A DNA stretch of 64,000 bases from Halorussus amylolyticus (GTDB lineage Archaea; Halobacteriota; Halobacteria; Halobacteriales; Haladaptataceae): positions 356,917-420,916 of the forward strand of contig NZ_ML974130.1 of the NCBI RefSeq assembly GCF_004143485.2. Direction: 5' to 3'. The notes under the pieces are model-generated. The model was not told the DNA's origin. It did no database searches and was given only the letters and a program-made list of their open reading frames with translations. The position numbers were made by a program, and so were the translations under genes. Positions 9,141 to 17,444 of the stretch are shown in pieces (within the stretch, counting starts at the first letter, position 1; each line of letters starts with the position of its first letter).

Positions 9141-10453
9141 GTTCGCACCCCCGCCGCGTCGGTAGCTGTCTCGATTGCCTGCTCGAAGTCGGCGAGCAGA
9201 TTCGCGGGGTCCTCGATGCCGACCGAGAGCCGAATCAGGTCGGGCGAGACGCCCGCGGCACGCTGTTCGTCGGGCGAGAGTTGGCCGTGAGTCGTGCTTC
9301 CCGGATGAATCACGAGCGTCTTCGCGTCGCCGATGTTGGCGAGGAAGCTCGCGAGTTCGACGCGCTCGCAGAACGTCTTCCCGGCCTCGTACCCTCCTTC
9401 GAGTCCGAACGCTATCATCCCGCCGTAGCCGCCGTCCAGATACTCGCTCGCGTTGTCGTGGGTCTGGTGGCTCTCCAGTCCGGGGTAGGCGACCCACGCC
9501 ACCTCGTCGTGATTTTCGAGGTACTCCGCGACGACGGCGGCGTTCTCGCAGTGGCGCTCCATCCGGAGCGGGAACGATTCCAGCCCTTGGAGAGTCTGCC
9601 ACGCGTCGAACGGCGACTGCTGATTGCCCAGACTCCGGAGCGCGCGGAATCGGACGGCCGCCGCGAGCGGGGCCCCCGCGAAGTCCCGCGAGAAGTCGGT
9701 GCCGTCGTAGGCGGGGTTGTCGCCCGCGAGTTCGGGATACTTCTCGGCGCGGGCCTCCCAGTCGAAGCTCCCGCCGTCTACCAGCACCCCGCCGACTGTG
9801 GTCCCGCTCCCGTGGAGCCACTTGGTCGTGGAGTTCCAGACGACATCCGCACCGTGTTCGAGCGGGCGACAGAGGTACGGCGTGGCGAAGGTGTTGTCCA
9901 CGACGAGAGGCGCGCCAGCGTCGTGTGCCACCTCGGCCACGCGCTCGATGTCTGGCGTGACGAGCGAGGGGTTTCCGACCGTCTCGAGGTGGACGTAGGC
10001 GGTGTCCGAGTCGATAGCGTCGGCGTAGGCGTCGTAGTCGAGGGTGTCCACGAATCGGGCTTCGACGCCGCGCTTGCTCGCGGTGTGTTGGAGGTACGCA
10101 GTCGTCCCGCCGTAGGTGTCAGTCGAGCAGACCACGTTATCGCCCGCGTCGGCGAGGACGAGCGTGAGCGAATCGAGCGCGGCCATCCCGCTCGCGGTGG
10201 CCACCGCACCGGTTCCGCCCTCCAGCGACGCGAGTCGCCGTTCGAGCGCGCGGGTCGTGGGGTTCGAGATGCGCGAGTACACGTCGCCTTCGGCGTCGAG
10301 CGCGTAGAGGTCGGCGGCGTGCTCGGCGTCCTCGAAGGCGTAGGAGGTAGTCTGGTAGATTGGCGGCGCGCGCGCCCCCGTCGCCGGGTCGGCACCGTGG
10401 CCCGCGTGGAGGCTCCGGGTGTCGAAGCGCGGCTCGTCGTCGCGGTCGGTCAT
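9137..10453 (-). CDS. metY: O-acetylhomoserine sulfhydrylase (MetY), PLP-dependent
   Basis: Product of 438 residues of the Cys/Met-metabolism PLP family. It condenses O-acetylhomoserine with sulfide to homocysteine, using the product of the overlapping downstream metX. Diagnostic segments are [27 protein letters not shown], the ASGMAA cofactor loop, [11 protein letters not shown] and [11 protein letters not shown], whose Lys forms the PLP Schiff base. Length and the long central region favour MetY over cystathionine gamma-synthase. metY is the first gene of the operon, with a clear TATA box 30 bases upstream of the ATG. Confidence 0.94.
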   Translation of the reverse strand: MTDRDDEPRFDTRSLHAGHGADPATGARAPPIYQTTSYAFEDAEHAADLYALDAEGDVYSRISNPTTRALERRLASLEGGTGAVATASGMAALDSLTLVLADAGDNVVCSTDTYGGTTAYLQHTASKRGVEARFVDTLDYDAYADAIDSDTAYVHLETVGNPSLVTPDIERVAEVAHDAGAPLVVDNTFATPYLCRPLEHGADVVWNSTTKWLHGSGTTVGGVLVDGGSFDWEARAEKYPELAGDNPAYDGTDFSRDFAGAPLAAAVRFRALRSLGNQQSPFDAWQTLQGLESFPLRMERHCENAAVVAEYLENHDEVAWVAYPGLESHQTHDNASEYLDGGYGGMIAFGLEGGYEAGKTFCERVELASFLANIGDAKTLVIHPGSTTHGQLSPDEQRAAGVSPDLIRLSVGIEDPANLLADFEQAIETATDAAGVRT

Positions 10454-10480
10454 GTGTTAGAGTCATATTCTTGGAGGAGT

Positions 10481-10486
10481 TTATAA
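10481..10486 (-). promoter_or_regulatory. TATA box of the metY-metX operon
   Basis: TTATAA lies about 30 bases before the metY ATG (10453), placing the expected start of transcription within a few bases of the start codon, as in leaderless haloarchaeal mRNAs. Confidence 0.7.
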
Positions 10487-10543
10487 CTCTCAGTTACGGC
10501 AAGGATTGCGAATTCGGTCGAAAAGTCACCGCAATGTCCTTGT

Positions 10544-10675
10544 ATGCGAATCAGCTTACTAAGAGACCTGAGCAAGAGCATCCGTGAGGGTGCAGGCCTC
10601 TGGTCAGACTCGGACGCCGCAGAGAAGGCTCACGAAGCACGAAAGAACACAAAACAGAGCGTACGGCCTCGGTGA
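10544..10675 (+). CDS. Possible 43-residue small protein
   Basis: An ATG frame encodes a 43-residue basic, probably helical peptide (MRISLLRDLSKSIREGAGLW at its start, rich in Lys/Arg near its end). It lies in the 323-base gap between metY and the S66 peptidase gene, which otherwise holds nothing recognisable. Amino-acid make-up is sensible, but third-position GC is lower than in neighbours and no family is recognised, so it may be chance. Confidence 0.3.
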   Translation: MRISLLRDLSKSIREGAGLWSDSDAAEKAHEARKNTKQSVRPR

Positions 10676-10776
10676 CGCTGTCCGACAGTAGCGTTCTCAT
10701 CGACAATCTCGCCGTCGCCGATGTCTCGACCACCGCTCCGAAACTCCTACGGAAGCCGACACCAAACTGTTCGACC

Positions 10777-11841
10777 ATGACCGACTTCGTCGTCCCGTCC
10801 GCGCTCGAACCCGGCGACCGCGTGGCGATAGTCGCGCCCGGTTCCAACCGAGCGACCGACTACCCCCACGTCTACGAACTCGGACTCGAACGCCTCCGCG
10901 AAGTCTTCGACCTCGAACCCATCGAATTCCCGACCGCGACGAAAGACAGCGAGTACCTCTACGACCACCCCGAGAAGCGCGCTCGGGACGTGATGGACGC
11001 CTTCGCCGACCCCGAGATTTCGGGCGTCGTCACGACCCTCGGCGGATTCGACCAGATTCGAATCCTAAAGCATCTCGACCCAGAAGTGCTGCGCGAGAAC
11101 CCCACCAGATTCTACGGCATCAGCGACAACACCAACCTCGCGTGCTACCTCTGGAATCTCGGCATCGTCTCGTTCTACGGTGGAACTGTGCTGACCGACC
11201 TCGCCATGCAGGGGTCGATGCACGACTACACCGTCGAGCATCTCGAACGCGCGTTCTTCGCCGACGACCTCGACGCCTTCGGCGATATTCGTCCCGCAGA
11301 GCGGTTCACCGACGAGGACCTGGACTGGGCCGACCCCGAGAATCTGGACGAGCATCGCGAGATGGAACCCAATCCGGGGTTGACGTGGCGGGGGGCCGAC
11401 CGCGCGGTTTCGGGCCGAACGTGGGGCGGGTGTCTCGAATCGCTCGACATGCAACTCCGGACCGGCCGCTTCCTCCCGGCACCCGAGGACTTGGACGGCC
11501 GGATTCTCCTGCTCGAAACGTCCGAGGAACTGCCCGATGCGATACACGTCCGGGAGATTCTAATCGGCATGGGCGAGCGCGGTCTGCTCTCCCGCTTCGC
11601 GGGCGTCCTCGTCGGGCGCGCGAAGGCGCGCAATCTCTTCGAAGACCCCGGCCCGGAGGCCCGTGCGGAGTACCGCGAGAATCAGCGCGAGACGATTGCG
11701 GAGGTGGTCGCCGAGTACAACCCCGACGCGCCGGTCGTCTTCGACGTGGACTTCGGCCACACTGCGCCCGCGATTCCGGTTCCGGTCGGCGGGGTCGCGG
11801 AACTTGACCCTGAGAGCGAGCGCCTTGTTTTCGGCGGCTGA
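10777..11841 (+). CDS. S66 family peptidase (LD-carboxypeptidase/MccF-like)
   Basis: Product of 354 residues. The family cleaves LD-peptide bonds of murein or, as in MccF, acyl-sulfamoyl adenylates of microcin C. Ser116 in FYGISDNTN is the expected nucleophile, with Glu in LLLETSEE and His in VDFGHTAP as the other members of the Ser-Glu-His set. The N-terminal ALEPGDRVAIVAPGS and GVVTTLGGFD segments are typical. ATG 10777 is used because homology starts there; the upstream open stretch is not protein-like. Haloarchaea lack murein, so a detoxification or peptide-processing role is more likely than cell-wall recycling. Confidence 0.88.
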   Translation: MTDFVVPSALEPGDRVAIVAPGSNRATDYPHVYELGLERLREVFDLEPIEFPTATKDSEYLYDHPEKRARDVMDAFADPEISGVVTTLGGFDQIRILKHLDPEVLRENPTRFYGISDNTNLACYLWNLGIVSFYGGTVLTDLAMQGSMHDYTVEHLERAFFADDLDAFGDIRPAERFTDEDLDWADPENLDEHREMEPNPGLTWRGADRAVSGRTWGGCLESLDMQLRTGRFLPAPEDLDGRILLLETSEELPDAIHVREILIGMGERGLLSRFAGVLVGRAKARNLFEDPGPEARAEYRENQRETIAEVVAEYNPDAPVVFDVDFGHTAPAIPVPVGGVAELDPESERLVFGG

Positions 11842-11883
11842 GCGCCTCTCGGTCTCACGTTCGAAATACTCGTTCAATTCGCA

Positions 11884-12111
11884 TTACTGGCCATCTGCTC
11901 GTCGTCGGATACTTTCGAGATGGTCGCTGGCTTCGGCGCTCAGCTCGTCGCAGGGTATCGGTTTCCGCTGTGACGCTGCTTGTTCGATTCGACGTTCGAG
12001 GTCTTCGATGATTTCGTCGGCATTCCGTTCGGGTTCGGTGATTTCTCGGCCCTCCTTTTCGGAAAATCCCCCGTGATTGTCATAAGCGTTTTGCGAACCG
12101 CGATTCCCCAT
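11884..12111 (-). CDS. Small hypothetical protein with helical C-terminus
   Basis: Product of 75 residues from ATG 12111 (MGNRGSQNAYDNHGGFSEKE). The C-terminal half (NADEIIEDLERRIEQAAS, then AEASDHLESIRRRAD) looks helical or coiled-coil and acidic. The frame stays open further upstream but would run across the shared promoter region. No family recognised. It is divergent from the MFS gene at 12203 and converges on the S66 gene. Confidence 0.55.
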   Translation of the reverse strand: MGNRGSQNAYDNHGGFSEKEGREITEPERNADEIIEDLERRIEQAASQRKPIPCDELSAEASDHLESIRRRADGQ

Positions 12112-12162
12112 ATGAGTACGCAAATCGCGTTCGACAATTGGTCCACCGACTCCCTTCACCGA

Positions 12163-12169
12163 TTTATAA
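12163..12169 (+). promoter_or_regulatory. TATA box in the divergent 12111/12203 region
   Basis: TTTATAA lies 37 bases before the GTG at 12203, so a start of transcription about 25 bases downstream leaves a short leader. The box reads as TTATAAA on the other strand and could also serve the divergent gene. Confidence 0.55.
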
Positions 12170-12202
12170 GGCGGCGGAGTTCCCACACGGAAGTATTCAA
12201 CC

Positions 12203-13411
12203 GTGACCTCCACCGAACGCGCCAGACAGTTGCTCGCGGCCGTGGTGTTCGCGGTCCTGCTCGCGCAGGTGTTGCTCTACCCCGGCGTTCCGGACCTCGT
12301 GGCGGCGGTCGGCGCGACCACCGCGCTCGACGCCAGCATGTGGTTTCTCGCCGCGGAGTTCGCGGCGTTCGTCGCGTTCGCGGGCGTCTGGGGCGCGATG
12401 AGCGACAACTTGGGTCGGCGCGTCCCGCTCATCGTCGCGGGCGCGGTCGGCGGTGCGGTCGGCTACTTCGCGCTCGCGCTCCTTCCCGCCGCGCTCTCGC
12501 TGTCGTTCAGCGAGGTGCTGGTGGTCCGCGCGCTTCAGGGCGCGACCACTATCGGCGCGTTCTCGCTGGCGATGACGATGCTGATGGACTTGGAGGGCGG
12601 CCACGGCAAGAACATGGGCGCGGCGGGCATCGCCATCGGTCTCGGTACCGCCATCGGCGCGCCGCTCGGCGGGCGACTCTACGGCGTCGGCGCGCTCGCC
12701 CCGGTGTACGCCGCGGGCGGCCTGCTTCTCGTCGCCGCGGTTCTCGCGCTCCTCGTGCCCGACCGGGCGCCCGCGGAGTCGCCCGCCGTGCACGGCGGGC
12801 GACTCCGCCGCGCAATCGACACCCTGACCGCGCGCCCGGCGCTCGGCGTGCCCTACGTCTTCGGGTTCATCGACCGCTTTACGGCGGGCTTTTTCGCGCT
12901 CGTCGGCACCGTCTACTTCCGGGAGGCGTTCGGTCTCGACGCCGCCGCGACCGGCCTGATGCTCGGCCTATTCTTCGCGCCGTTCGCGCTACTCCAGTAC
13001 CCCTTCGGCGTCCTCTCGGACAGCATCGGGCGCACGCTACCCATCGTCGCCGGGTCGGCGGTGTACGGTCTCGCGGTCCTCGCGGTCGGTCTCGCGCCCA
13101 CCGTCACGACCGCTGGCGCGGCGATGGTCGGCGTGGGCGTCATCGGCGCGTTCATGGCCCCCGCGACGATGGCGCTCGTGACCGACCTCTCGCCGGATTC
13201 GGGCCGTGGGACCGCGATGGCCGGATTCAACGTCTTCGGGAGTTTGGGTTTTCTCGGCGGCATCCTCATCGGCGGGACGGTCGCCGACGAGGTCGGCTTC
13301 CTCGCGGCGTTCGTCGTGGCGGGTGTGCTGGAGACGGTGATTGCGCTGGTCTCGATTCCGGCGTTTTTGAAAATTGGGGAGACGGGAGAGACGGCCGTTT
13401 TCGGGCGGTAG
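12203..13411 (+). CDS. MFS transporter, probable drug/solute exporter
   Basis: Product of 402 residues starting with GTG. About 12 membrane segments are visible. The loop after TM2 carries motif A in the form GAMSDNLGRRVPL, and a second copy (GVLSDSIGRTLP) follows TM8, showing the two six-helix halves. The central cytoplasmic loop (DRAPAESPAVHGGRLRRAID) contains a 36-bp perfect palindrome. Overall appearance is of the TetA/drug-H+ antiporter group; the substrate cannot be told. It stands alone behind its own promoter. Confidence 0.85.
   Translation: MTSTERARQLLAAVVFAVLLAQVLLYPGVPDLVAAVGATTALDASMWFLAAEFAAFVAFAGVWGAMSDNLGRRVPLIVAGAVGGAVGYFALALLPAALSLSFSEVLVVRALQGATTIGAFSLAMTMLMDLEGGHGKNMGAAGIAIGLGTAIGAPLGGRLYGVGALAPVYAAGGLLLVAAVLALLVPDRAPAESPAVHGGRLRRAIDTLTARPALGVPYVFGFIDRFTAGFFALVGTVYFREAFGLDAAATGLMLGLFFAPFALLQYPFGVLSDSIGRTLPIVAGSAVYGLAVLAVGLAPTVTTAGAAMVGVGVIGAFMAPATMALVTDLSPDSGRGTAMAGFNVFGSLGFLGGILIGGTVADEVGFLAAFVVAGVLETVIALVSIPAFLKIGETGETAVFGR
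12773..12808. repeat. 36-bp perfect palindrome in the MFS central loop
   Basis: GCGGAGTCGCCCGCCGTG (12773-12790) is followed directly by its exact reverse complement (12791-12808). It lies in frame within the cytoplasmic loop between TM6 and TM7. Confidence 0.92.
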
Positions 13412-13437
13412 AGATTGGACCTCCGCTTGCGCTTCGG

Positions 13438-13869
13438 CTACCGTTGCCATCCCGACACCTCGCCCGCGTACAGAACGTGTACCACGACGAACGACGCGAT
13501 AGCGAGCATACTCCCGCTGACGAAACTGAAGACCAATGTGGTCGGGATTTCGATTACCTGCGCGAGGCCCCAGATGCAAACGACAAAGAGAACGAGCAGT
13601 AACGCTCGGCCGAGAATTCCGATTGCTTCGAACCAGTTTTCGACCCGCTTTCCGAGTGACGAACTCGCAATCGGCCCCATCGCTATCATCGTCGAAATGA
13701 ACCCGAACACCGAAAGTTCCCAAACGATGCTCTCGACCGTTTGGACGTTGAGTGCGGTCCACACGACGGCCAACCCCGCCATTACGATGTCGCTCCAGGT
13801 CGGCGCATGGTCCGGAAACCAAAATGAACGACTCAGAACACTTCTCACGGCTTCCTGTTCGTTCGTCAC
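13438..13869 (-). CDS. Hypothetical four-helix membrane protein
   Basis: Product of 143 residues with about four membrane segments (around SDIVMAGLAVVWTALNV, ELSVFGFISTMIAMGPI, ALLLVLFVVCIWGLA and LVFSFVSGSMLAIASFVVV). No family recognised. It is somewhat less GC-rich than neighbours. An AT-rich stretch just upstream (cataaataaaac on the + strand near 13869) may hold its promoter. Confidence 0.65.
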   Translation of the reverse strand: MTNEQEAVRSVLSRSFWFPDHAPTWSDIVMAGLAVVWTALNVQTVESIVWELSVFGFISTMIAMGPIASSSLGKRVENWFEAIGILGRALLLVLFVVCIWGLAQVIEIPTTLVFSFVSGSMLAIASFVVVHVLYAGEVSGWQR

Positions 13870-13995
13870 ATAAATAAAACATTTCGGGTCGTTTCGAGGT
13901 TCCTCCCCTAGTTATACTCCGATTCAGCGACGGCACGACAATCTCGAATTCCGTGAACTGCTCACTGTTCCGGACCGCAGAATGAGGTGTCGCCT

Positions 13996-14391
13996 TCAGT
14001 TAGCGTCCGGAGTGGGGCCGGTTCCCGTGATTGCTCCTCCGATTCGTGCGCCGACCTCTCCGACGACAGCGGAGAGTGCGAACCCGAAGGCTACGACAAA
14101 TAGCGTCATGATTGTAGCTGTGGCGGTGAACCATGCAGGGCCAGACAACCCGGAGACATCTGTGAGCATCTGACCGAGCATCCAAACGACCGGCACTGCT
14201 CCGACGAGTCCCGTCAGGACCCCTGTTCCTTTACTGGTGCCGTAGTGTCGTTTAGAGAGGACGCCGACGAGTATGCCGACGAAGAACACCGCTCCGAGAG
14301 ACACCGTTGACCCGTCATCCGAATAGCTCAACGCAACAAAAACGGCCGCTAAAATTCCACCGGGAACACTGTATCTCCACTTCTCCGTCAC
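13996..14391 (-). CDS. Haloarchaeal membrane protein resembling DUF5518
   Basis: From GTG 14391 (VTEKWRYSVPGGILAAVFVAL) the product has 131 residues and about four membrane segments, with FFVGILVGVLSKR between the first pairs. This order resembles small haloarchaeal DUF5518 proteins. The frame is open up to 14523, which would add 44 basic residues without membrane character, so the later start is preferred but not proven. An inverted repeat with TATA-like ends lies at 14448-14464, about 60 bases upstream of the preferred start. Confidence 0.6.
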   Translation of the reverse strand: MTEKWRYSVPGGILAAVFVALSYSDDGSTVSLGAVFFVGILVGVLSKRHYGTSKGTGVLTGLVGAVPVVWMLGQMLTDVSGLSGPAWFTATATIMTLFVVAFGFALSAVVGEVGARIGGAITGTGPTPDAN

Positions 14392-14447
14392 GGAGGACCG
14401 GATATTCGCTCTGTTCTTCACGTTAGCAACTTTGTCTTTTCGGACTG

Positions 14448-14464
14448 TATACCTTTTCGGTATA
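14448..14464. promoter_or_regulatory. TATACC-N5-GGTATA inverted repeat, operator-like
   Basis: TATACC (14448-14453) and GGTATA (14459-14464) form a perfect 6-5-6 dyad in the gap between the aminotransferase stop and the small membrane gene. Its arms resemble TATA boxes, so a bound regulator would compete with TBP. Confidence 0.45.
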
Positions 14465-14547
14465 GTTGGAACCTCAAGAACTCCGCTATCAACCCAGGAC
14501 GAAGAACGAGCGACTAGAGCCACGTATCCGTACGGATACTGTCTCGA

Positions 14548-15717
14548 TTACCGCAGTTCTTCTCGCGCCGCGTCGATTCCGGCCTGCTTGTCCACGTCAG
14601 CGCCGACTTCCTCGAAGGCTTCGCCGATGGTCCGCACGCCGCGAAGAATCTGTTCCGCGGAGAGGTGGCCCATGTTGCTCACGCGGAAGATTTCGCCGCC
14701 GAGGTGGGCTTGGCCGCCCGAGATGGAGACGCCGCGGTCGGCCACCGCGTCGAAGAAGGCGTCCGGATTCTCGCGAACGTCCGCCGGGAGCGAGATGGCG
14801 GTCAGGGTGTTCGAGTACTCGGTCGCGTCGTTGCGCTCGGGGAACGATTCGAGACCCATCGCATAGAAGCCCTCGCGGAACGCTCGGGACTGCTGGCGGT
14901 GGCGCTCGATGCGGGCGGGCATCCCCTCGTCGGCGATGTCCTCGACGGCGATGGCGAGACCGCGGAACAGCGGAACCGCGCTCGTGAACGGCGTCTGGTG
15001 GGACTCGGCCTTCCGGAGATGCCAGTCTAAGTCCTCGTAGAACGGCGCGGACTCGCCGTCGAACGCCTCCTGTGCGCGCTCGGTGGCGTACATCGCCGAG
15101 GTTCCGGGCGGCGCGGCCAGACACTTCTGGGCGTCGGTCACGGCCACGTCCACGTTCCAGTCGTCGATGCGGAACTCGTCGCCGCCGATGGAGGTCACGC
15201 CGTCCACCACGAAGGTGGCGTCGTGTTCGGCCGCGATTTCGCCGACCGCTTCGACGGGGTTCAGGAGGCCGGTCGAGGTCTCGTTGTGGACCATCGTCAC
15301 CACGTCGGTGTCGTCGTCCACCGCGTCGGCGACCGCGTCGAGGTCGAGCGACTGGCCCCACGTCGCCTCCACCGCATCGACCGAGGCGTACCGGTCGGCG
15401 ATTCGCTTGAATCGCCGACCGAACTTCCCGTTGACGAGCGGGACGACCTTCCCGCCGTCGCCGACGAGGTTGGCGACCGCGGCCTCCATCGCCATCGTCG
15501 CGGTCCCGTTGAAGATGAGGCTCGTGCCGTCGCTCGCGGTCGAAGACCCGTCGAGCGTCGATTCGGTGAACACGTAGTCGAGCGCGTCTTGGGCGCGCTC
15601 GTAGACCGCTTCGAACTCGGCGGAGCGGTGCGATACCATCGGTTCGCTCATCGACTGACACACCTCTCGCGTCACGGGGACCGGACCCGGATTCAGGAGG
15701 AGGAAGTCCTCTCGCAT
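14548..15717 (-). CDS. Class V aminotransferase (serine/alanine-pyruvate-glyoxylate type)
   Basis: Product of 389 residues from ATG 15717 (MREDFLLLNPGPVPVTREV). The PLP Lys is in TDAQKCLAAPPG; SLIFNGTATMAMEAAVANL and VVDGVTSIGGDEF are typical of the serine-pyruvate/alanine-glyoxylate group. Haloarchaeal members are annotated as alanine-glyoxylate or serine-pyruvate transaminases; the exact amino donor is not readable from sequence. A TTTAA box 28 bases upstream indicates a leaderless transcript. Confidence 0.9.
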   Translation of the reverse strand: MREDFLLLNPGPVPVTREVCQSMSEPMVSHRSAEFEAVYERAQDALDYVFTESTLDGSSTASDGTSLIFNGTATMAMEAAVANLVGDGGKVVPLVNGKFGRRFKRIADRYASVDAVEATWGQSLDLDAVADAVDDDTDVVTMVHNETSTGLLNPVEAVGEIAAEHDATFVVDGVTSIGGDEFRIDDWNVDVAVTDAQKCLAAPPGTSAMYATERAQEAFDGESAPFYEDLDWHLRKAESHQTPFTSAVPLFRGLAIAVEDIADEGMPARIERHRQQSRAFREGFYAMGLESFPERNDATEYSNTLTAISLPADVRENPDAFFDAVADRGVSISGGQAHLGGEIFRVSNMGHLSAEQILRGVRTIGEAFEEVGADVDKQAGIDAAREELR

Positions 15718-15741
15718 GGGCGAACTGACGGCGGCCGACGG

Positions 15742-15748
15742 CTTAAAG
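15742..15748 (-). promoter_or_regulatory. TATA-like box of the class V aminotransferase gene
   Basis: CTTTAAG on the minus strand lies about 28 bases before the ATG at 15717, the spacing expected for a leaderless promoter. Confidence 0.5.
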
Positions 15749-15875
15749 TCGCTGATGCTCGCAAATGACGCCCTTTCCATCGAAAAACGTCAGGTGTCCG
15801 GCACTCGCCGCGAAAAACTGTCGATGAAAAATAGTATGTGCGAACGCGGATTCGTTTCCAACGAGCAGACCGAAA

Positions 15876-16061
15876 ATGAACCGAACCGGACCGCTATTGG
15901 TCGCCGTCGGCGGCGCTCTCGGACTGTTCCCGGACGTGCTCTCCCTGCTGTTCGGATACGACCGTCTGCTCGACTCTACTCTCCTCTCGCTGTTCGGAGG
16001 CGTTTTGACGCTCGGCGGGTCCGTCCTCTTGGTCAGAGAACTCTTCTCCAAAGAGACCTGA
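15876..16061 (+). CDS. Small hypothetical membrane protein (61 aa)
   Basis: MNRTGPLLVAVGGALGLFPD begins a 61-residue product with two hydrophobic stretches (LLVAVGGALGLF and SLFGGVLTLGGSVLLVREL). It has no recognised family. Short hydrophobic orphan proteins of this kind are common in haloarchaea. Confidence 0.55.
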   Translation: MNRTGPLLVAVGGALGLFPDVLSLLFGYDRLLDSTLLSLFGGVLTLGGSVLLVRELFSKET

Positions 16062-16174
16062 GCCGTCGAAATCGGCTGCCGTGCCGAGCGAAAACCGCGT
16101 GCGAACGCTTCCCTCTCCGTCCCTCGACAGGTGGCCACAGCAGTGATGTGTGAATCCGGCGTACCTCCGTTGCA

Positions 16175-16411
16175 ATGGCGAACTTTACAGAGCGCGACGA
16201 GGGCAAACCCGTCGTAATGGGAGACGAAAAGGTGGGCATGATTTCGCGAGTCGAACACGGCACCGCACACGTCAAGCCCGACGCGGGCATCACCGACAAA
16301 ATCAAGTCCACACTCGACTGGGGCGACGCCGACGAGGACACCTACCCAATCGAGGAGAACCACGTCGAGACGATTACCGACGACGAAGTCAGACTCGAAA
16401 GCCACATGTAG
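16175..16411 (+). CDS. Small PRC-barrel-like protein
   Basis: Product of 78 residues. MANFTERDEGKPVVMGDEKV, then GMISRVEHGTAHVKPDAGI, has the beta pattern of a PRC-barrel-like domain (x.G..V....G..iG.v..v..G..yV.P). The second half, TLDWGDADEDTYPIEENHVE and then TITDDEVRL, continues the barrel. Haloarchaea carry many stand-alone copies of this type. Function unknown. Confidence 0.75.
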   Translation: MANFTERDEGKPVVMGDEKVGMISRVEHGTAHVKPDAGITDKIKSTLDWGDADEDTYPIEENHVETITDDEVRLESHM

Positions 16412-16439
16412 GCCCGTCGGGGGCGCGGTGCCGTCCGAA

Positions 16440-17294
16440 CTATTTCTTTAGCCGACGCGCGATGCCGTCGAGGTGGTCGATGCCCACGACAGCCACGGCG
16501 TCGCCTCGCTTTCGAAGATTCCGCAGATTCTGCGCCATGCACTCCTCGCGCGTCTCGTCGCGGAGTCGAATCGACTCCGGGGCGTCGAACGTCCGGAGGA
16601 ACGATAGCGACCGCTCGGCCTGCTGGCGCTCGTCGCGGGCCTGCGCCTCCGGCGGGTCCGAGCGCGTGCAGTCGTGGGCTACCGGGTCGCCGACCTCGAC
16701 CCGGAGCGAGGTCCGGGTGGCGAGGCTCGCGGCGGCCCGGCAGACCATCGCGTGGCGAGTCACCGACGCGACTCCCGATGCCACGCGCCGGACGGTCCCG
16801 GCCGTCGCGCGTTCCTCCCAGCAGTTCCGGGCGAGTCGCGCTAGAAACGCGGGCGTCGGCGCGTCGATGCCGACCACCTCGCTGTCCGAATCGCGGGCGG
16901 CCTGCACCGCGGCGCTCATCTCGCCGCCGAACGACGGCGGCGCGCCGTCGTCCCCGGCGTAGGCCCGGTAGAGGGGTACCGCAAGCGCCGGGAGTTCGAG
17001 CGCGACCGCCTCGGGAGCGCGCTCGCGCACCACCGCTCGCGCGCGGAACGCGCTCGCGGGGTGGTCGTGAACCACCCCGACGAGCGTCACGTCGCCGTGG
17101 TCGGAGTGAGAGACGGTTCGGACGTACTCGGCGTTCAGTCGGGGGTCCGTGGCATCTGACGGGTCCGAGGTCTCGGAGCGGTTGGAGGCGTCGGAGCTAT
17201 CGGGAGCGTCGGAGCTATCGGGGGTCGGTGCGTCCGGAGCGTCGGGCGATTCGACCGAATCGGGGTCGGAGAGGGTGTCGGAGGGCGCGGACAT
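16440..17294 (-). CDS. TraB/GumN-like domain protein
   Basis: Product of 284 residues. The first 50 are a Ser/Asp/Pro-rich tail encoded by short direct repeats (an 18-bp unit twice near 17186-17224). Then VTLVGVVHDHPASAFRARAV and ERAPEAVALELPAL match the TraB/PrgY/GumN start, where a His near the first strand and an ELxxxR-like segment are conserved. The C-terminal MAQNLRNLRKRGDAVAVVG and IDHLDGIARRL match the family end. TraB-like proteins are thought to be metal-dependent or protease-related; the role in archaea is unsettled. It has no membrane segments, unlike longer archaeal TraB proteins. Confidence 0.65.
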   Translation of the reverse strand: MSAPSDTLSDPDSVESPDAPDAPTPDSSDAPDSSDASNRSETSDPSDATDPRLNAEYVRTVSHSDHGDVTLVGVVHDHPASAFRARAVVRERAPEAVALELPALAVPLYRAYAGDDGAPPSFGGEMSAAVQAARDSDSEVVGIDAPTPAFLARLARNCWEERATAGTVRRVASGVASVTRHAMVCRAAASLATRTSLRVEVGDPVAHDCTRSDPPEAQARDERQQAERSLSFLRTFDAPESIRLRDETREECMAQNLRNLRKRGDAVAVVGIDHLDGIARRLKK

Positions 17295-17444
17295 CGACTA
17301 TGAGCGGTGGTATCAGCCACAACATTTAATAGTTGCGTAGTCGCCTTGAACTTCTCCTCCAGTCAGCGTCTCGACGCTCCGGGTTCCGGGTCGCGCTTCG
17401 AGCGCGCGTGCGCGCTCGGAGCGCGGACACTCCGCGACTCGCCG

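Noticed and set aside
17186-17250. Short tandem repeats as a possible regulatory repeat
   Set aside because: They encode the Ser/Asp/Ala tail of the TraB-like protein and are in-frame slippage products.
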